Part shown: positions 1 through 12,324 of the stretch, piece by piece | Position numbering within the stretch: position 1 is the first letter of the stretch | Layout: each line of letters starts with the position of its first letter | NCBI RefSeq assembly: GCF_024346675.1 | Contig: NZ_AP024850.1 | Coordinates: forward strand, 3,162,001-3,226,000 | DNA from: Photobacterium sanguinicancri | GTDB taxonomy: Bacteria > Pseudomonadota > Gammaproteobacteria > Enterobacterales > Vibrionaceae | Length of the DNA stretch: 64,000 bases | Direction of reading: 5' to 3' | Made by a program: the position numbers and the translations under genes | Notes under the pieces: generated by a model | Databases searched by the model: none | What the model saw: the letters and a program-made list of their open reading frames with translations, nothing else | Told to the model about the DNA's origin: nothing

Positions 1-1364
1 AATTAACCTTACAACGCAATGGTCATGTTCATTATCAGTTAAGCGAAAAAATCGAGCGAGATGGCTACCATATCTTAATTGAAGAAGATCATATTTGGGT
101 ACAAGCCAGCACTGCTGCAGGGTTTACTCACGCAACGGCAAGCTTACTGCAGTTGATCCCTTTAGATGCAGACTCCCAAAATAGTTATACGATTCCGATG
201 GTCGAAATCACCGACCAACCTCACCATAACTATCGTGGCATGATGTTAGATTGTGCTCGCCATTTTCATCCGATGGTGCGTCTGAAATCTTTTATTAACC
301 AATTAGCGCGCTACAAATTCAATGTTTTCCATTGGCATTTAACCGATGATGAAGGCTGGCGAATCGAGATCGATGCTTACCCAGAGTTAACATCTATAGG
401 TGCATGGCGTGGTCCCAATGAAGTACTTGAACCTCAATACACTCATTTAACTCAACGTTACGGCGGCTATTACAGCAAAGTTGAGATCCGAGAACTGATC
501 CAATATGCGAGCGATCGCGGGATCACCATTATCCCGGAAATTGATATCCCAGGGCATTGCCGTGCAGCGATAAAATCATTACCCCACTTGCTATTGGATC
601 CTCAAGATCAATCGCAATATAGCGGCGCTCAGAATTACACCGATAATATTTTATCTGCTGCTTTACCCGGTACTTACCAATTTATTGCTACGGTCTTAGG
701 GGAAGTAGCCGAACTCTTCCCTGCTCCTTATGTTCATATTGGCGGCGATGAAGTCCCTGCGGGAGCATGGGAAAAAAGTGATGCATGCCAAACCTTTATG
801 GCTGAGCATAACTACCAACAAACCATGGAATTACAAAGCCATATTTTACGATTTGCCGATGAAATATTACGTACGAAAGGCAAACGTATGATGGGCTGGG
901 AAGAGGTAACCAAAGGCGGAGAGATTGATAACAATACCGTTATTTATTCTTGGTTAAGTGAAGACGCGGGGCTCGCATCCGCTAAAAAAGATTTCGACGT
1001 CATCATGCAACCGGCACAATTTACCTACTTAGATCTTGTTCAAGGCTACTCGCCTGATGAGATGGGCGTTGATTGGGCTGGTAAGTTACCGCTCGACAAA
1101 GTCTATAGCTACCACCCACTCGCAAACCTCGCGACGAATGATCCTATCCATCACAAAATCATGGGGATCCAAGGAGCGTTATGGTGCGAGCGCATAGATA
1201 CCCAGCAACGTTTTGACCACATGATCTACCCACGATTATTGGCCTTAGCTGAGGTTTGCTGGAGCCAACCTAATTTACGACACTGGGACGACTTTACTGC
1301 TCGTCTTAATGGTCAACTTCAATATTTAAATAAGGCCGGTATTCAATACCGCCACTGTGAATAA
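1..1364 (+). CDS. beta-N-acetylhexosaminidase, GH20 (5' end outside window)
   Basis: The reading frame is open from base 3, so the gene begins before the window and only its C-terminal ~454 residues are visible. It belongs to glycoside hydrolase family 20, which removes terminal GlcNAc from chitooligosaccharides. Seen in the sequence: the MMLDCARHFHP strand, FHWHLTDDEGWRIEI, the IPEIDIPGH segment and the catalytic Asp-Glu pair in HIGGDEVP. In substrate-assisted GH20 catalysis the Glu is the acid/base and the Asp orients the acetamido group. A late Trp-rich segment (GALWCERID) fits the substrate pocket. The next gene starts 33 bp downstream on the same strand, so the two are almost certainly one operon. 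No signal peptide can be judged because the start is missing. The family is certain; cytoplasmic location is inferred from the phosphorylase neighbour. Confidence 0.95.
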   Translation, partial: LTLQRNGHVHYQLSEKIERDGYHILIEEDHIWVQASTAAGFTHATASLLQLIPLDADSQNSYTIPMVEITDQPHHNYRGMMLDCARHFHPMVRLKSFINQLARYKFNVFHWHLTDDEGWRIEIDAYPELTSIGAWRGPNEVLEPQYTHLTQRYGGYYSKVEIRELIQYASDRGITIIPEIDIPGHCRAAIKSLPHLLLDPQDQSQYSGAQNYTDNILSAALPGTYQFIATVLGEVAELFPAPYVHIGGDEVPAGAWEKSDACQTFMAEHNYQQTMELQSHILRFADEILRTKGKRMMGWEEVTKGGEIDNNTVIYSWLSEDAGLASAKKDFDVIMQPAQFTYLDLVQGYSPDEMGVDWAGKLPLDKVYSYHPLANLATNDPIHHKIMGIQGALWCERIDTQQRFDHMIYPRLLALAEVCWSQPNLRHWDDFTARLNGQLQYLNKAGIQYRHCE

Positions 1365-1396
1365 CACAGCATCGAACAGTAAAAGGATAGTTACAA

Positions 1397-3802
1397 ATGA
1401 AATACGGCTATTTTGATAACGACAATCGTGAATATGTTATTACTCGACCAGATGTTCCAGCGCCTTGGACTAACTATCTAGGAACTGAAAAGTTCTGCAC
1501 GGTAATCTCTCACAATGCAGGCGGTTACTCGTTCTACAATTCTCCAGAATATAATCGTGTGACTAAATTCCGTCCCAATGGCACGTTCGACCGTCCTGGG
1601 CACTATGTATATCTTCGTGATGATGAGACGGGCGACTACTGGTCAATCTCATGGCAACCCGTTGCAAAAAGTTTAGAAGAAGCATCATACGAAGTTCGCC
1701 ACGGTTTATCATATTCAACATTCAAATGTGACTACAACGGCATCAAAGCACAAAAGACCTTATTTGTGCCTAAAGGCGAAGACGCCGAGATTTGGGACGT
1801 TGTCCTGAAAAATGACAGCGATAAACCTCGTACTATCAGTGCATTCTCATTTGTAGAGTTTTCATTTAGCCACATTGAGTCAGATAACCAAAACCACCAA
1901 ATGAGCCTTTACTCTGCGGGTACGGCTTATCAACAAGGTGTGATTGAATATGACCTGTATTACAACACCAATGATTTTGAAGGCTTCTACTACTTAGCAT
2001 CAACATTCGACCCAGATAGCTACGATGGTCAACGCGATAGCTTCCTTGGCTTGTACCGTGACGAGTCAAACCCTATTGCGGTAGAGCAAGGCCAATGCAG
2101 TAACAGTGCGCAAACTTGTTACAACCACTGTGGCTCTCTCCACAAACAATTCGTGATTCAACCTGGGGAAGAAGTTCGTTTCGTTTACATTCTAGGTTTA
2201 GGTAAAGGCAACGGTGCAAGACTGCGCGAGAAATACCAAGATCTCGCCAATGTCGATACTGCTTTTGCTGAAATAAAAGCACATTGGGATGAGCGCTGCG
2301 CTAAATTCCAAGTGAAATCACCTAACGAAGGTTTAGACACCATGTTAAATACATGGACACTTTACCAAGCAGAAACCTGTGTAGTTTGGTCTCGCTTTGC
2401 TTCATTCATCGAAGTGGGTGGACGTACGGGCCTAGGCTATCGCGATACAGCACAAGATGCGATGGCGGTACCACACTCAAACCCACAGATGACGAAAAAG
2501 CGCCTAGTGGATCTGCTGCGTGGTCAAGTGAAAGCGGGCTATGGTTTGCACCTGTTTGATCCTGATTGGTTCGATCCTGAAAAAGCAGATGTAGAGCCAT
2601 CAAAGTCACCAACCGTAGTTCCAACACCAAGTGATGAAGATAAAATCCATGGTATTGATGATACCTGTTCCGATGATCACTTATGGCTAGTACCAACCAT
2701 TTGTAAGTACGTGATGGAGACAGGCGAAACCGAGTTCTTCGACCAAGTGATTCCTTATGCTGACGGCGGCGAAGCGACGGTTTACGAACACATGAAAGCC
2801 GCTCTTGATTTCACCGCGGAACATGTTGGTCGTACCGGTATCGCAAAAGGCCTTCGTGCTGACTGGAATGACTGTCTAAACTTAGGCGGTGGTGAATCCT
2901 CCATGGTCGCATTCCTCCATTACTGGGCAATCACAGAGTTTGTTGAACTCGCTAAATTCTTAGGTAAAGATGACGATATAGCGCGCTACCAAGATATGGC
3001 TGGCGGTGTTAAGCACGCATGTGAAAGTCACTTATGGGATGAAGATGGTGGCTGGTACATTCGTGGTATCACCAAAAATGGCGATAAAGTCGGTACTAAC
3101 GAACAGACCGAAGGCAAGGTTCACCTTGAATCTAATACCTGGGCAGTGGTTTCAGGTGCCGTTACACAAGAACGTGGCGAAAAAGCCATGAATGCTGTCG
3201 ATGAATATCTATACTCCGACTACGGTTTACATCTCAATGCCCCATCCTTTGCTACCCCAAATGACGATATTGGTTTTGTTACTCGCGTATACCAAGGTGT
3301 TAAAGAGAATGGCGCTATCTTCTCCCACCCTAACCCATGGGCATGGGTAGCTGAAGCTAAGCTAGGGCGCGGCGATCAAGCAATGAAATTCTACGATGCG
3401 CTGAATCCATATAACCAAAATGACATGATTGAAACTCGCATCACAGAGCCCTATTCGTACGTGCAGTTCATCATGGGCCGAGACCATCAAGATCATGGTC
3501 GAGCCAACCACCCATGGTTAACAGGTACTTCAGGCTGGGCTTACATTGCAGCAACGAATTATATTCTCGGTGTTCGCTTAAGTTTTGATGGCTTAATTGT
3601 TGACCCATGTATTCCAACAGCATGGCCAGGCTTTGAAGTCACTCGTCAGTGGCGTGGAGCAACATTCAATATCACGGTCGAAAACCCAACGAATGTAAGT
3701 AAAGGCGTTGCCTCTATGACACTCAATGGTGAAGCCATTACAGGTGCAATCCCAGCACAAGCAGAAGGTTCGGTTAATACCGTAACAGTAGTACTAGGCT
3801 AA
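1397..3802 (+). CDS. chbP: N,N'-diacetylchitobiose phosphorylase, GH94
   Basis: An 801-residue GH94 enzyme, the same length as the Vibrio chitobiose phosphorylase. It splits (GlcNAc)2 with inorganic phosphate into GlcNAc and GlcNAc-1-phosphate in the cytoplasm, saving one ATP. The motif RADWNDCLN places the catalytic acid at Asp492, the residue number known for the Vibrio enzyme. The N-terminal beta-sandwich (about 1-270) and the alpha/alpha barrel (about 310-720) are in the expected order. AAGGATAG upstream supplies a ribosome site for the ATG. Upstream lies the hexosaminidase and 59 bp downstream the phosphomutase that would convert GlcNAc-1-P to GlcNAc-6-P, which supports (GlcNAc)2 over cellobiose as substrate. 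Specificity is inferred from context and similarity; the family is certain. Confidence 0.96.
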   Translation: MKYGYFDNDNREYVITRPDVPAPWTNYLGTEKFCTVISHNAGGYSFYNSPEYNRVTKFRPNGTFDRPGHYVYLRDDETGDYWSISWQPVAKSLEEASYEVRHGLSYSTFKCDYNGIKAQKTLFVPKGEDAEIWDVVLKNDSDKPRTISAFSFVEFSFSHIESDNQNHQMSLYSAGTAYQQGVIEYDLYYNTNDFEGFYYLASTFDPDSYDGQRDSFLGLYRDESNPIAVEQGQCSNSAQTCYNHCGSLHKQFVIQPGEEVRFVYILGLGKGNGARLREKYQDLANVDTAFAEIKAHWDERCAKFQVKSPNEGLDTMLNTWTLYQAETCVVWSRFASFIEVGGRTGLGYRDTAQDAMAVPHSNPQMTKKRLVDLLRGQVKAGYGLHLFDPDWFDPEKADVEPSKSPTVVPTPSDEDKIHGIDDTCSDDHLWLVPTICKYVMETGETEFFDQVIPYADGGEATVYEHMKAALDFTAEHVGRTGIAKGLRADWNDCLNLGGGESSMVAFLHYWAITEFVELAKFLGKDDDIARYQDMAGGVKHACESHLWDEDGGWYIRGITKNGDKVGTNEQTEGKVHLESNTWAVVSGAVTQERGEKAMNAVDEYLYSDYGLHLNAPSFATPNDDIGFVTRVYQGVKENGAIFSHPNPWAWVAEAKLGRGDQAMKFYDALNPYNQNDMIETRITEPYSYVQFIMGRDHQDHGRANHPWLTGTSGWAYIAATNYILGVRLSFDGLIVDPCIPTAWPGFEVTRQWRGATFNITVENPTNVSKGVASMTLNGEAITGAIPAQAEGSVNTVTVVLG

Positions 3803-3861
3803 TAATTTTTAGGGGAGATTTTCTCCCCTTATTTTAAGATTGAGAGAAATAGGAGTTCCAC

Positions 3862-5274
3862 ATGATCAAGTTTGGAACAGGCGGCTGGCGCGCCCTTATC
3901 GGTGAAGAATTTACTCGAGATAATGTCAGATTAGTGGCTCAGGCCCTCGCTAATATTATGATGACGGAACAAGTACAAGAAAATGGATTTGTGATTGGCT
4001 ACGATCGTCGCTTTTTATCAGATAAAGCTGCTGCATGGTTTGCTGAGGTACTGGCGGGAAATGGCATAAAAGTTAGCTTCATCAATAAATATGTACCAAC
4101 CCCAATTGTGATGTTTCAGTGCAAAGAAATGGGGGCGACATACTCGGCATGTATCACGGCTTCACACAACCCAGCAGACTATAACGGAATAAAAGTGTTC
4201 ATTGAAGGTGGCCGAGATGCTGATGAAATCATCACCGAAAAAATTGAACAGCAAGTCGCTAAAATCACGCTACAAACCGTTAAATCAGTTGAATTTGAAT
4301 CGGCTCAGCGCGACGGATTAATTGATGTAATCAACCCCATGAACGACTTTGTTGATTCCATCATTAACTTTATTGATATTGAATCAATTAAAAAAGCCAA
4401 CCTTAGGGTGTTAATCGATCCTATGTTTGGTGTTGCTAAAAATGCCCTTCAAACCGTATTAATTTCAGGTCGTTGCGATGTTGATGTGATCAACGATGGA
4501 CAAAACCCCTCTTTTGGCGGGCTTATGCCATCACCAAATGCCGCAACCTTATACCGCCTCAAGCACATTGTGGCTCACGAAGGCTATGACATTGGTATCG
4601 GCACCGACGGTGATGCCGATAGGTTAGGTATTATTGATGAGAAAGGAAACTTCATCCACCCTAACGAAGTACTGCTATTACTTTACTACTACTTACTAGA
4701 GTACAAAGGCTGGAAAGGTTCAGTTGTACGTAATATCGCAACCACACATCTTCTTGATAAAGTTGCTCATGCACATAATGAGAAATGCTTTGAAGTGCCA
4801 GTCGGCTTTAAACACATCAGCTCACAGATGGAAGCCGATGATTCATTACTGGGTGGAGAAAGCTCTGGCGGCCTAACGATTCGAGGCCACATTAAAGGAA
4901 AAGATGGGGTGTTTGCTTCTAGCTTACTGGTTGAAATGATCAGTGTTACAGGGAAAAAACTCTCTGAGATGCTCGATGAAATCTACGCTAAATATGGTTA
5001 TGCCTATACAGCTGAAGGAGATTGTACTTTCAAAGCCTCAGAAAGAGAGAACCTTTACAATAAGATTTACATTGAGAAGCAACTCCCTGAATTTGAAGAT
5101 GAAATAGAGAAAGTCAGCTACGCTGATGGCGCTAAAGTTTACTTTAAAAATGGAGGTTGGGCACTTGCTCGTTTTTCGGGTACAGAGCCGTTGCTTCGTA
5201 TTTTTGTCGAAATGGAAAACAAAGAAAGAGCAGAAGCTACAGTAGAAAAAATGCGTAAATTTTTACTAGTGTAG
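3862..5274 (+). CDS. phosphohexomutase (phosphoglucomutase/phosphomannomutase family), probably GlcNAc-1-P mutase
   Basis: A 470-residue alpha-D-phosphohexomutase. The phosphoserine loop TASHNPADYNGIK puts the phosphorylated Ser at residue 101. GTDGDADRLGI is the Mg-binding loop, GGESSGGL the sugar-recognition loop, and FSGTEPLLRIF the phosphate-binding loop near the C-terminus, so all four functional loops are intact. AGGAG lies 8 bp before the ATG. As the last gene after chbP it is expected to turn GlcNAc-1-P into GlcNAc-6-P for NagA/NagB. That substrate is inferred from the operon; from sequence alone it could act on glucose-1-P or mannose-1-P. The operon ends here, followed by a strong hairpin and an intrinsic terminator. 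Confidence 0.93.
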   Translation: MIKFGTGGWRALIGEEFTRDNVRLVAQALANIMMTEQVQENGFVIGYDRRFLSDKAAAWFAEVLAGNGIKVSFINKYVPTPIVMFQCKEMGATYSACITASHNPADYNGIKVFIEGGRDADEIITEKIEQQVAKITLQTVKSVEFESAQRDGLIDVINPMNDFVDSIINFIDIESIKKANLRVLIDPMFGVAKNALQTVLISGRCDVDVINDGQNPSFGGLMPSPNAATLYRLKHIVAHEGYDIGIGTDGDADRLGIIDEKGNFIHPNEVLLLLYYYLLEYKGWKGSVVRNIATTHLLDKVAHAHNEKCFEVPVGFKHISSQMEADDSLLGGESSGGLTIRGHIKGKDGVFASSLLVEMISVTGKKLSEMLDEIYAKYGYAYTAEGDCTFKASERENLYNKIYIEKQLPEFEDEIEKVSYADGAKVYFKNGGWALARFSGTEPLLRIFVEMENKERAEATVEKMRKFLLV

Positions 5275-5282
5275 TTCCCCCA

Positions 5283-5317
5283 AATAGTACGATATAGGCC
5301 AGTTATATCGTGCTATT
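5283..5317 (+). other. 14-bp stem-loop after the mutase gene
   Basis: Bases 5283-5296 pair with 5304-5317 (13 Watson-Crick pairs and one G-T) around a 7-nt loop, starting 8 nt after the stop codon. No U-tract follows, so it looks like a 3' stabilising hairpin; the true terminator is about 100 nt further on. Confidence 0.6.
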
Positions 5318-5410
5318 ACAACCTAGCTATAGGTTAATGTTGAGTCCTTCGGTAACACGCATCTCGCTGTTACTTTATCGCATCCTACTGGATTCAGGCT
5401 TTCGCGAACA

Positions 5411-5438
5411 GGGTGGCAATTATGCCGCCCTTTTCTTT
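5411..5438 (+). terminator. intrinsic terminator of the chitobiose operon
   Basis: GGGTGGCA and TGCCGCCC form an 8-bp stem (one G-T pair) around a 4-nt loop, followed directly by TTTTCTTT on the plus strand. Confidence 0.8.
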
Positions 5439-5478
5439 CATCAAAAAATTCGGCATCTGTTTTTATTTATAAAAAATA

Positions 5479-5515
5479 AAAGGCTCAGTAATTGTGAGCT
5501 AATTACCGAGCCTTT
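5479..5515 (-). terminator. intrinsic terminator of the small membrane-peptide gene
   Basis: On the minus strand AAAGGCTCGGTAATT pairs with AATTACTGAGCCTTT (one mismatch), then TTATTTTTTAT. It sits 21 bp past the stop of the 39-residue ORF, which supports that ORF being a real, separately transcribed gene. Confidence 0.75.
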
Positions 5516-5535
5516 AACTATAAATATTCTTTTAT

Positions 5536-5655
5536 TTATACTTGCTGCTTTTTCTTTTTATACAATCCATATGCAATAACAGCAGGACCAACAACCAGCA
5601 TTCCCATTCCGACACACGCCAGAGCGGTCATCACTAACATTTCAAACTCAGACAT
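5536..5655 (-). CDS. 39-residue single-span membrane peptide, function unknown
   Basis: A 39-codon ORF starts at ATG 5655. It has a good ribosome site (CGAGG, then AAAT or so before the ATG) and a dedicated terminator. Residues 1-5 (MSEFE) are acidic; about 6-32 form one hydrophobic helix rich in Met, Val, Gly and Ala; the tail YKKKKQQV is basic. That charge pattern predicts an inner-membrane helix with the C-terminus in the cytoplasm. I do not recognise the family. It resembles in design the small subunits of respiratory complexes and other bacterial mini-membrane proteins, but nothing in the sequence ties it to one. It stands alone between the chitobiose operon and the tRNA-Asp array. Confidence 0.6.
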   Translation of the reverse strand: MSEFEMLVMTALACVGMGMLVVGPAVIAYGLYKKKKQQV

Positions 5656-5892
5656 ATTTACCTCGTTGACTTTACTTTCGTTGATTTATGTTCTTTTTTT
5701 AAGCGTATTTAACGCTTTTATTTAAACAATACGATAACAAAATAAACATCAAAAACAAATAGTTAACAATTAACAGGCAGGTCAATATTATTAACAGGTG
5801 AAGTATTTTTATGTCGATATTCGCATTTCTATTAATGATCATTTGGGTAAATATTAATAACCTTAACGTGTTCCACTTTATATGGCAGACAT

Positions 5893-5940
5893 AAAAAAGC
5901 CCAAGTCGTACTTTTCTATTTGATAACAAAAGGGGGCTTA
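5893..5940 (-). terminator. degenerate terminator of the last tRNA-Asp-like copy
   Basis: GCCC near 5899 can pair with GGGC near 5935, and the transcript ends in a T-run on the minus strand. The loop has grown and diverged relative to the clean copies at 6080, 6251 and 6422. Confidence 0.5.
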
Positions 5941-5947
5941 GCATAAG

Positions 5948-6056
5948 AAGCGGAGCGGACGGAGCTCCCCACACCGAAAATCAGCGCGCCCCCGGCGTGA
6001 TAGGCCGCCGCCTTCAAGGTAAATAGGCTAACCAACTGAACTACCGCTTCCGCTCC
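5948..6056 (-). pseudogene. tRNA-Asp-like copy 1 (most degenerate)
   Basis: It carries the same inserts as copies 2 and 3 (extra 6 nt after the acceptor strand, enlarged D region, replaced T arm). In addition the anticodon loop reads CTATCAC in place of CTGTCAC, and the encoded CCA is lost (CTT). It can hardly function as a tRNA. Confidence 0.8.
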
Positions 6057-6079
6057 ATGATTAGCCAAAAGACAAATGC

Positions 6080-6110
6080 AAAAAAGCCCAAGTCGTGAGA
6101 CTTGGGCTTA
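6080..6110 (-). terminator. intrinsic terminator after tRNA-Asp-like copy 2
   Basis: AGCCCAAGTC pairs with GACTTGGGCT around a 4-nt loop, followed by TTTTT on the minus strand. Confidence 0.85.
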
Positions 6111-6117
6111 GTATAAG

Positions 6118-6227
6118 TGGCGGAGCGGACGGGACTTCCCACACCGAAAATCAGCGCGCCCCCCGGCGTGACAGGCCGCCGCCTTCAGGGTAAATAGGCT
6201 AACCAACTGAACTACCGCTTCCGCTCC
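6118..6227 (-). pseudogene. tRNA-Asp-like copy 2, 110 nt, remodelled D and T arms
   Basis: The acceptor ends GGAGCGG and CCGCTCC, the anticodon loop CTGTCAC (GUC), the start of the D arm and an encoded CCA are kept. Between them are about 33 extra nt: a 6-nt duplication after the acceptor strand, about 14 extra nt between D loop and anticodon stem, and a T arm with no TTCGA-type loop. It lacks the canonical T loop, so I call it a pseudo-tRNA, but the preserved acceptor and anticodon leave other roles open. Confidence 0.8.
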
Positions 6228-6250
6228 ATGATTAGCCAAAAGACAAATGC

Positions 6251-6281
6251 AAAAAAGCCCAAGTCGTGAGACTTGGGCTTA
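6251..6281 (-). terminator. intrinsic terminator after tRNA-Asp-like copy 3
   Basis: Same hairpin as at 6080: a 10-bp GC-rich stem, 4-nt loop and a T-run on the minus strand. Confidence 0.85.
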
Positions 6282-6288
6282 ATATAAG

Positions 6289-6398
6289 TGGCGGAGCGGA
6301 CGGGACTTCCCACACCGAAAATCAGCGCGCCCCCCGGCGTGACAGGCCGCCGCCTTCAGGGTAAATAGGCTAACCAACTGAACTACCGCTTCCGCTCC
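6289..6398 (-). pseudogene. tRNA-Asp-like copy 3, 110 nt
   Basis: By eye identical to copy 2 in the tRNA-like part. It has the same inserts, the same intact acceptor stem, GUC anticodon loop and CCA. The identity implies recent duplication or gene conversion. Confidence 0.8.
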
Positions 6399-6421
6399 AT
6401 GATTAGCCAAAAGACAAATGC

Positions 6422-6452
6422 AAAAAAGCCCAAGTCGTGAGACTTGGGCTTA
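6422..6452 (-). terminator. first intrinsic terminator of the rrn operon
   Basis: A 10-bp GC-rich stem with T-run, 8 nt past the CCA of the functional tRNA-Asp. It should end most rrn transcripts before the pseudo-copies. Confidence 0.85.
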
Positions 6453-6459
6453 ATATAAG

Positions 6460-6536
6460 TGGCGGAGCGGACGGGACTCGAACCCGCGACCCCCGGCGTG
6501 ACAGGCCGGTATTCTAACCAACTGAACTACCGCTCC
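6460..6536 (-). tRNA. tRNA-Asp(GUC)
   Basis: A 77-nt gene with encoded CCA. The acceptor is GGAGCGG/CCGCTCC, the anticodon loop CTGTCAC and the T loop TTCGAGT. It is the distal tRNA of the rrn operon, 65 bp after the 5S gene. Confidence 0.97.
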
Positions 6537-6601
6537 ACACGGTGATAAACAGTTGCCTGTCTATCCGATAAATGTCGTTCAATACATTTATCTAAATTTG
6601 A

Positions 6602-6720
6602 AGCCTGGCGATGACCTACTCTCACATGGGGAGACCCCACACTACCATCGGCGCTATTACGTTTCACTACTGAGTTCGGCATGGGATCAGGTGGGTCCAT
6701 AATGCTATGGTCGCCAAGCA
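6602..6720 (-). rRNA. rrf: 5S ribosomal RNA
   Basis: Starts TGCTTGGCGACC and ends in the complementary GGTCATCGCCAGGC. The conserved internal segment CCCATGCCGAACTCAG is present. About 119 nt long, 119 bp after the 23S gene. Confidence 0.96.
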
Positions 6721-6839
6721 AATTCGGTTTATCTTACGCCGTAGCGGAAGATACAATCTGGGAAAATCTAACTAGTTACAATTCGTTCTTAACACGCATT
6801 CAAGCGTTATGGAGTCCGTAAAACCCCTTGGGTGTTGTA

Positions 6840-9731
<2,892 letters not shown>

Positions 9732-9936
9732 ATACAACCCCAAGAGGTCTGTATGTTCAAACAACCAAGGTTTATCGTCACTCATTTCCGATCAAGAAAA
9801 ATGAGGACATTGGTTTTTCGCCGGACTCTACACAAGACACTTGAATGTGTGTTGTTTTGAGAACTCGTTTTTATCATTAAAGATAAAAACTATTGTAATT
9901 GAATCTAACGATTCAATTTACTAGTCAGCTTTCCAG

Positions 9937-9951
9937 ATTGTTAAAGAACAG
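9937..9951 (-). promoter_or_regulatory. boxA antitermination element in the 16S-23S spacer
   Basis: TGTTCTTTAACAA on the minus strand, about 206 nt before 23S. It matches the boxA motif also seen in the 16S leader. NusB/S10 binding is known for this motif in rrn operons. Confidence 0.75.
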
Positions 9952-10017
9952 GTGTTTTGATCATCAGAGATGAAAAATCCACTTTCTAATCACACTCTAT
10001 CGAATGTCTTTAGAAAG

Positions 10018-10093
10018 TGGTGGAGCTATGCGGGATCGAACCGCAGACCTCCTGCGTGCAAGGCAGGCGCTCTCCCAGCTGAGCTATAGCCCC
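10018..10093 (-). tRNA. tRNA-Ala(UGC)
   Basis: 76 nt with CCA. Anticodon loop CTTGCAC; acceptor GGGGCTA/TAGCTCC with one G-T; T loop TTCGATC. Fourth spacer tRNA after 16S. Confidence 0.97.
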
Positions 10094-10135
10094 ATAAAGT
10101 TTTACTTCTTAGGAGAAGTTCTCTTAAAGAGAAGA

Positions 10136-10211
10136 TGGTGGGCGATACCGGGCTCGAACCAGTGACCCCCTCCTTGTAAGGGAGGTGCTCTCCCAACTGA
10201 GCTAATCGCCC
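10136..10211 (-). tRNA. tRNA-Val(UAC)
   Basis: 76 nt with CCA. Anticodon loop CTTACAA, acceptor GGGCGAT/ATCGCCC, T loop TTCGAGC. Third spacer tRNA. Confidence 0.97.
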
Positions 10212-10241
10212 TCCGATATTTTACATCCTCAAAGGAGAAGA

Positions 10242-10317
10242 TGGTGGGTCGTGCAGGATTCGAACCTGCGACCAATTGATTAAAAGTCAACTGCTCTACC
10301 AACTGAGCTAACGACCC
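10242..10317 (-). tRNA. tRNA-Lys(UUU)
   Basis: 76 nt with CCA. Anticodon loop CTTTTAA, acceptor GGGTCGT/ACGACCC, T loop TTCGAAT. Second spacer tRNA. Confidence 0.97.
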
Positions 10318-10333
10318 ATACTTCTAAAAGAAG

Positions 10334-10409
10334 TGGCGTCCCGTAGGGGAGTCGAACCCCTGTTACCGCCGTGAAAGGGCGGTGTCCTAGGCCTCTAGAC
10401 GAACGGGAC
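10334..10409 (-). tRNA. tRNA-Glu(UUC)
   Basis: 76 nt with CCA. Anticodon loop CTTTCAC, acceptor GTCCCGT/ACGGGAC, T loop TTCGACT. First spacer tRNA after 16S. Confidence 0.97.
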
Positions 10410-10506
10410 TAAGTATTTCTCCATGTTATTGGGTAACATGGCTGTTCTTTTACATTTTAACCAAGCAATCTGTGTGGACACTGCATCAAACAAGCAGTCT
10501 ATCGTT

Positions 10507-12050
<1,544 letters not shown>

Positions 12051-12260
12051 AAGTTTTTGATGGCTCAATGAATACTGATTGAATATCGATAACTAGAAGC
12101 TAGTCATGATATTCGAATTGACTGTGCCAAAGCTTAAGTAAACTTAAGTTTTGTATTGGTCACTCAGTTCATTGATGCCAAATTCATTGTTACTTAAAAA
12201 GTCACAATGAACAGTTTCGACTATTCATTTCACGAGTGCCCACACAGATTGCATGGTCAA

Positions 12261-12274
12261 ATTGTTAAAGAACA
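12261..12274 (-). promoter_or_regulatory. boxA element in the rrn leader
   Basis: TGTTCTTTAACAAT on the minus strand, about 50 nt after the promoter and 210 nt before 16S; same core as the spacer copy. Confidence 0.75.
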
Positions 12275-12324
12275 TACTGACTTCGTAGCGGGCTTAGCGC
12301 CTTGCTCCGTGTCAGTGAGGTCGC

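Larger units (their letters stand above)
5893..6536 (-). repeat. four-unit tandem array: tRNA-Asp plus terminator, ~171-bp period
   Basis: The same order [tRNA-Asp or derivative]-[spacer with GACTTGGGCTT hairpin terminator] occurs four times. The shared GCGGAGC block begins at 5950, 6120, 6291 and 6462, giving periods of 170, 171 and 171 bp. Only the unit nearest the 5S gene (6460-6536) is a normal tRNA. The two middle units are almost identical; the distal one has more changes. The array ends abruptly at 6536, since the sequence between tRNA-Asp and 5S is not repeated. Confidence 0.9.

Noticed and set aside
5310..5579. 89-residue plus-strand ORF
   Set aside because: It runs through two terminators and over the small membrane-peptide gene on the other strand.
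5699..5974. 91-residue minus-strand ORF
   Set aside because: It starts inside the tRNA-Asp-like array and terminator, has no ribosome site and a composition typical of A/T-rich non-coding DNA.
5893..6536. CRISPR or integron array
   Set aside because: The 171-bp units are contiguous copies of tRNA plus terminator without unique spacers or recombination sites.
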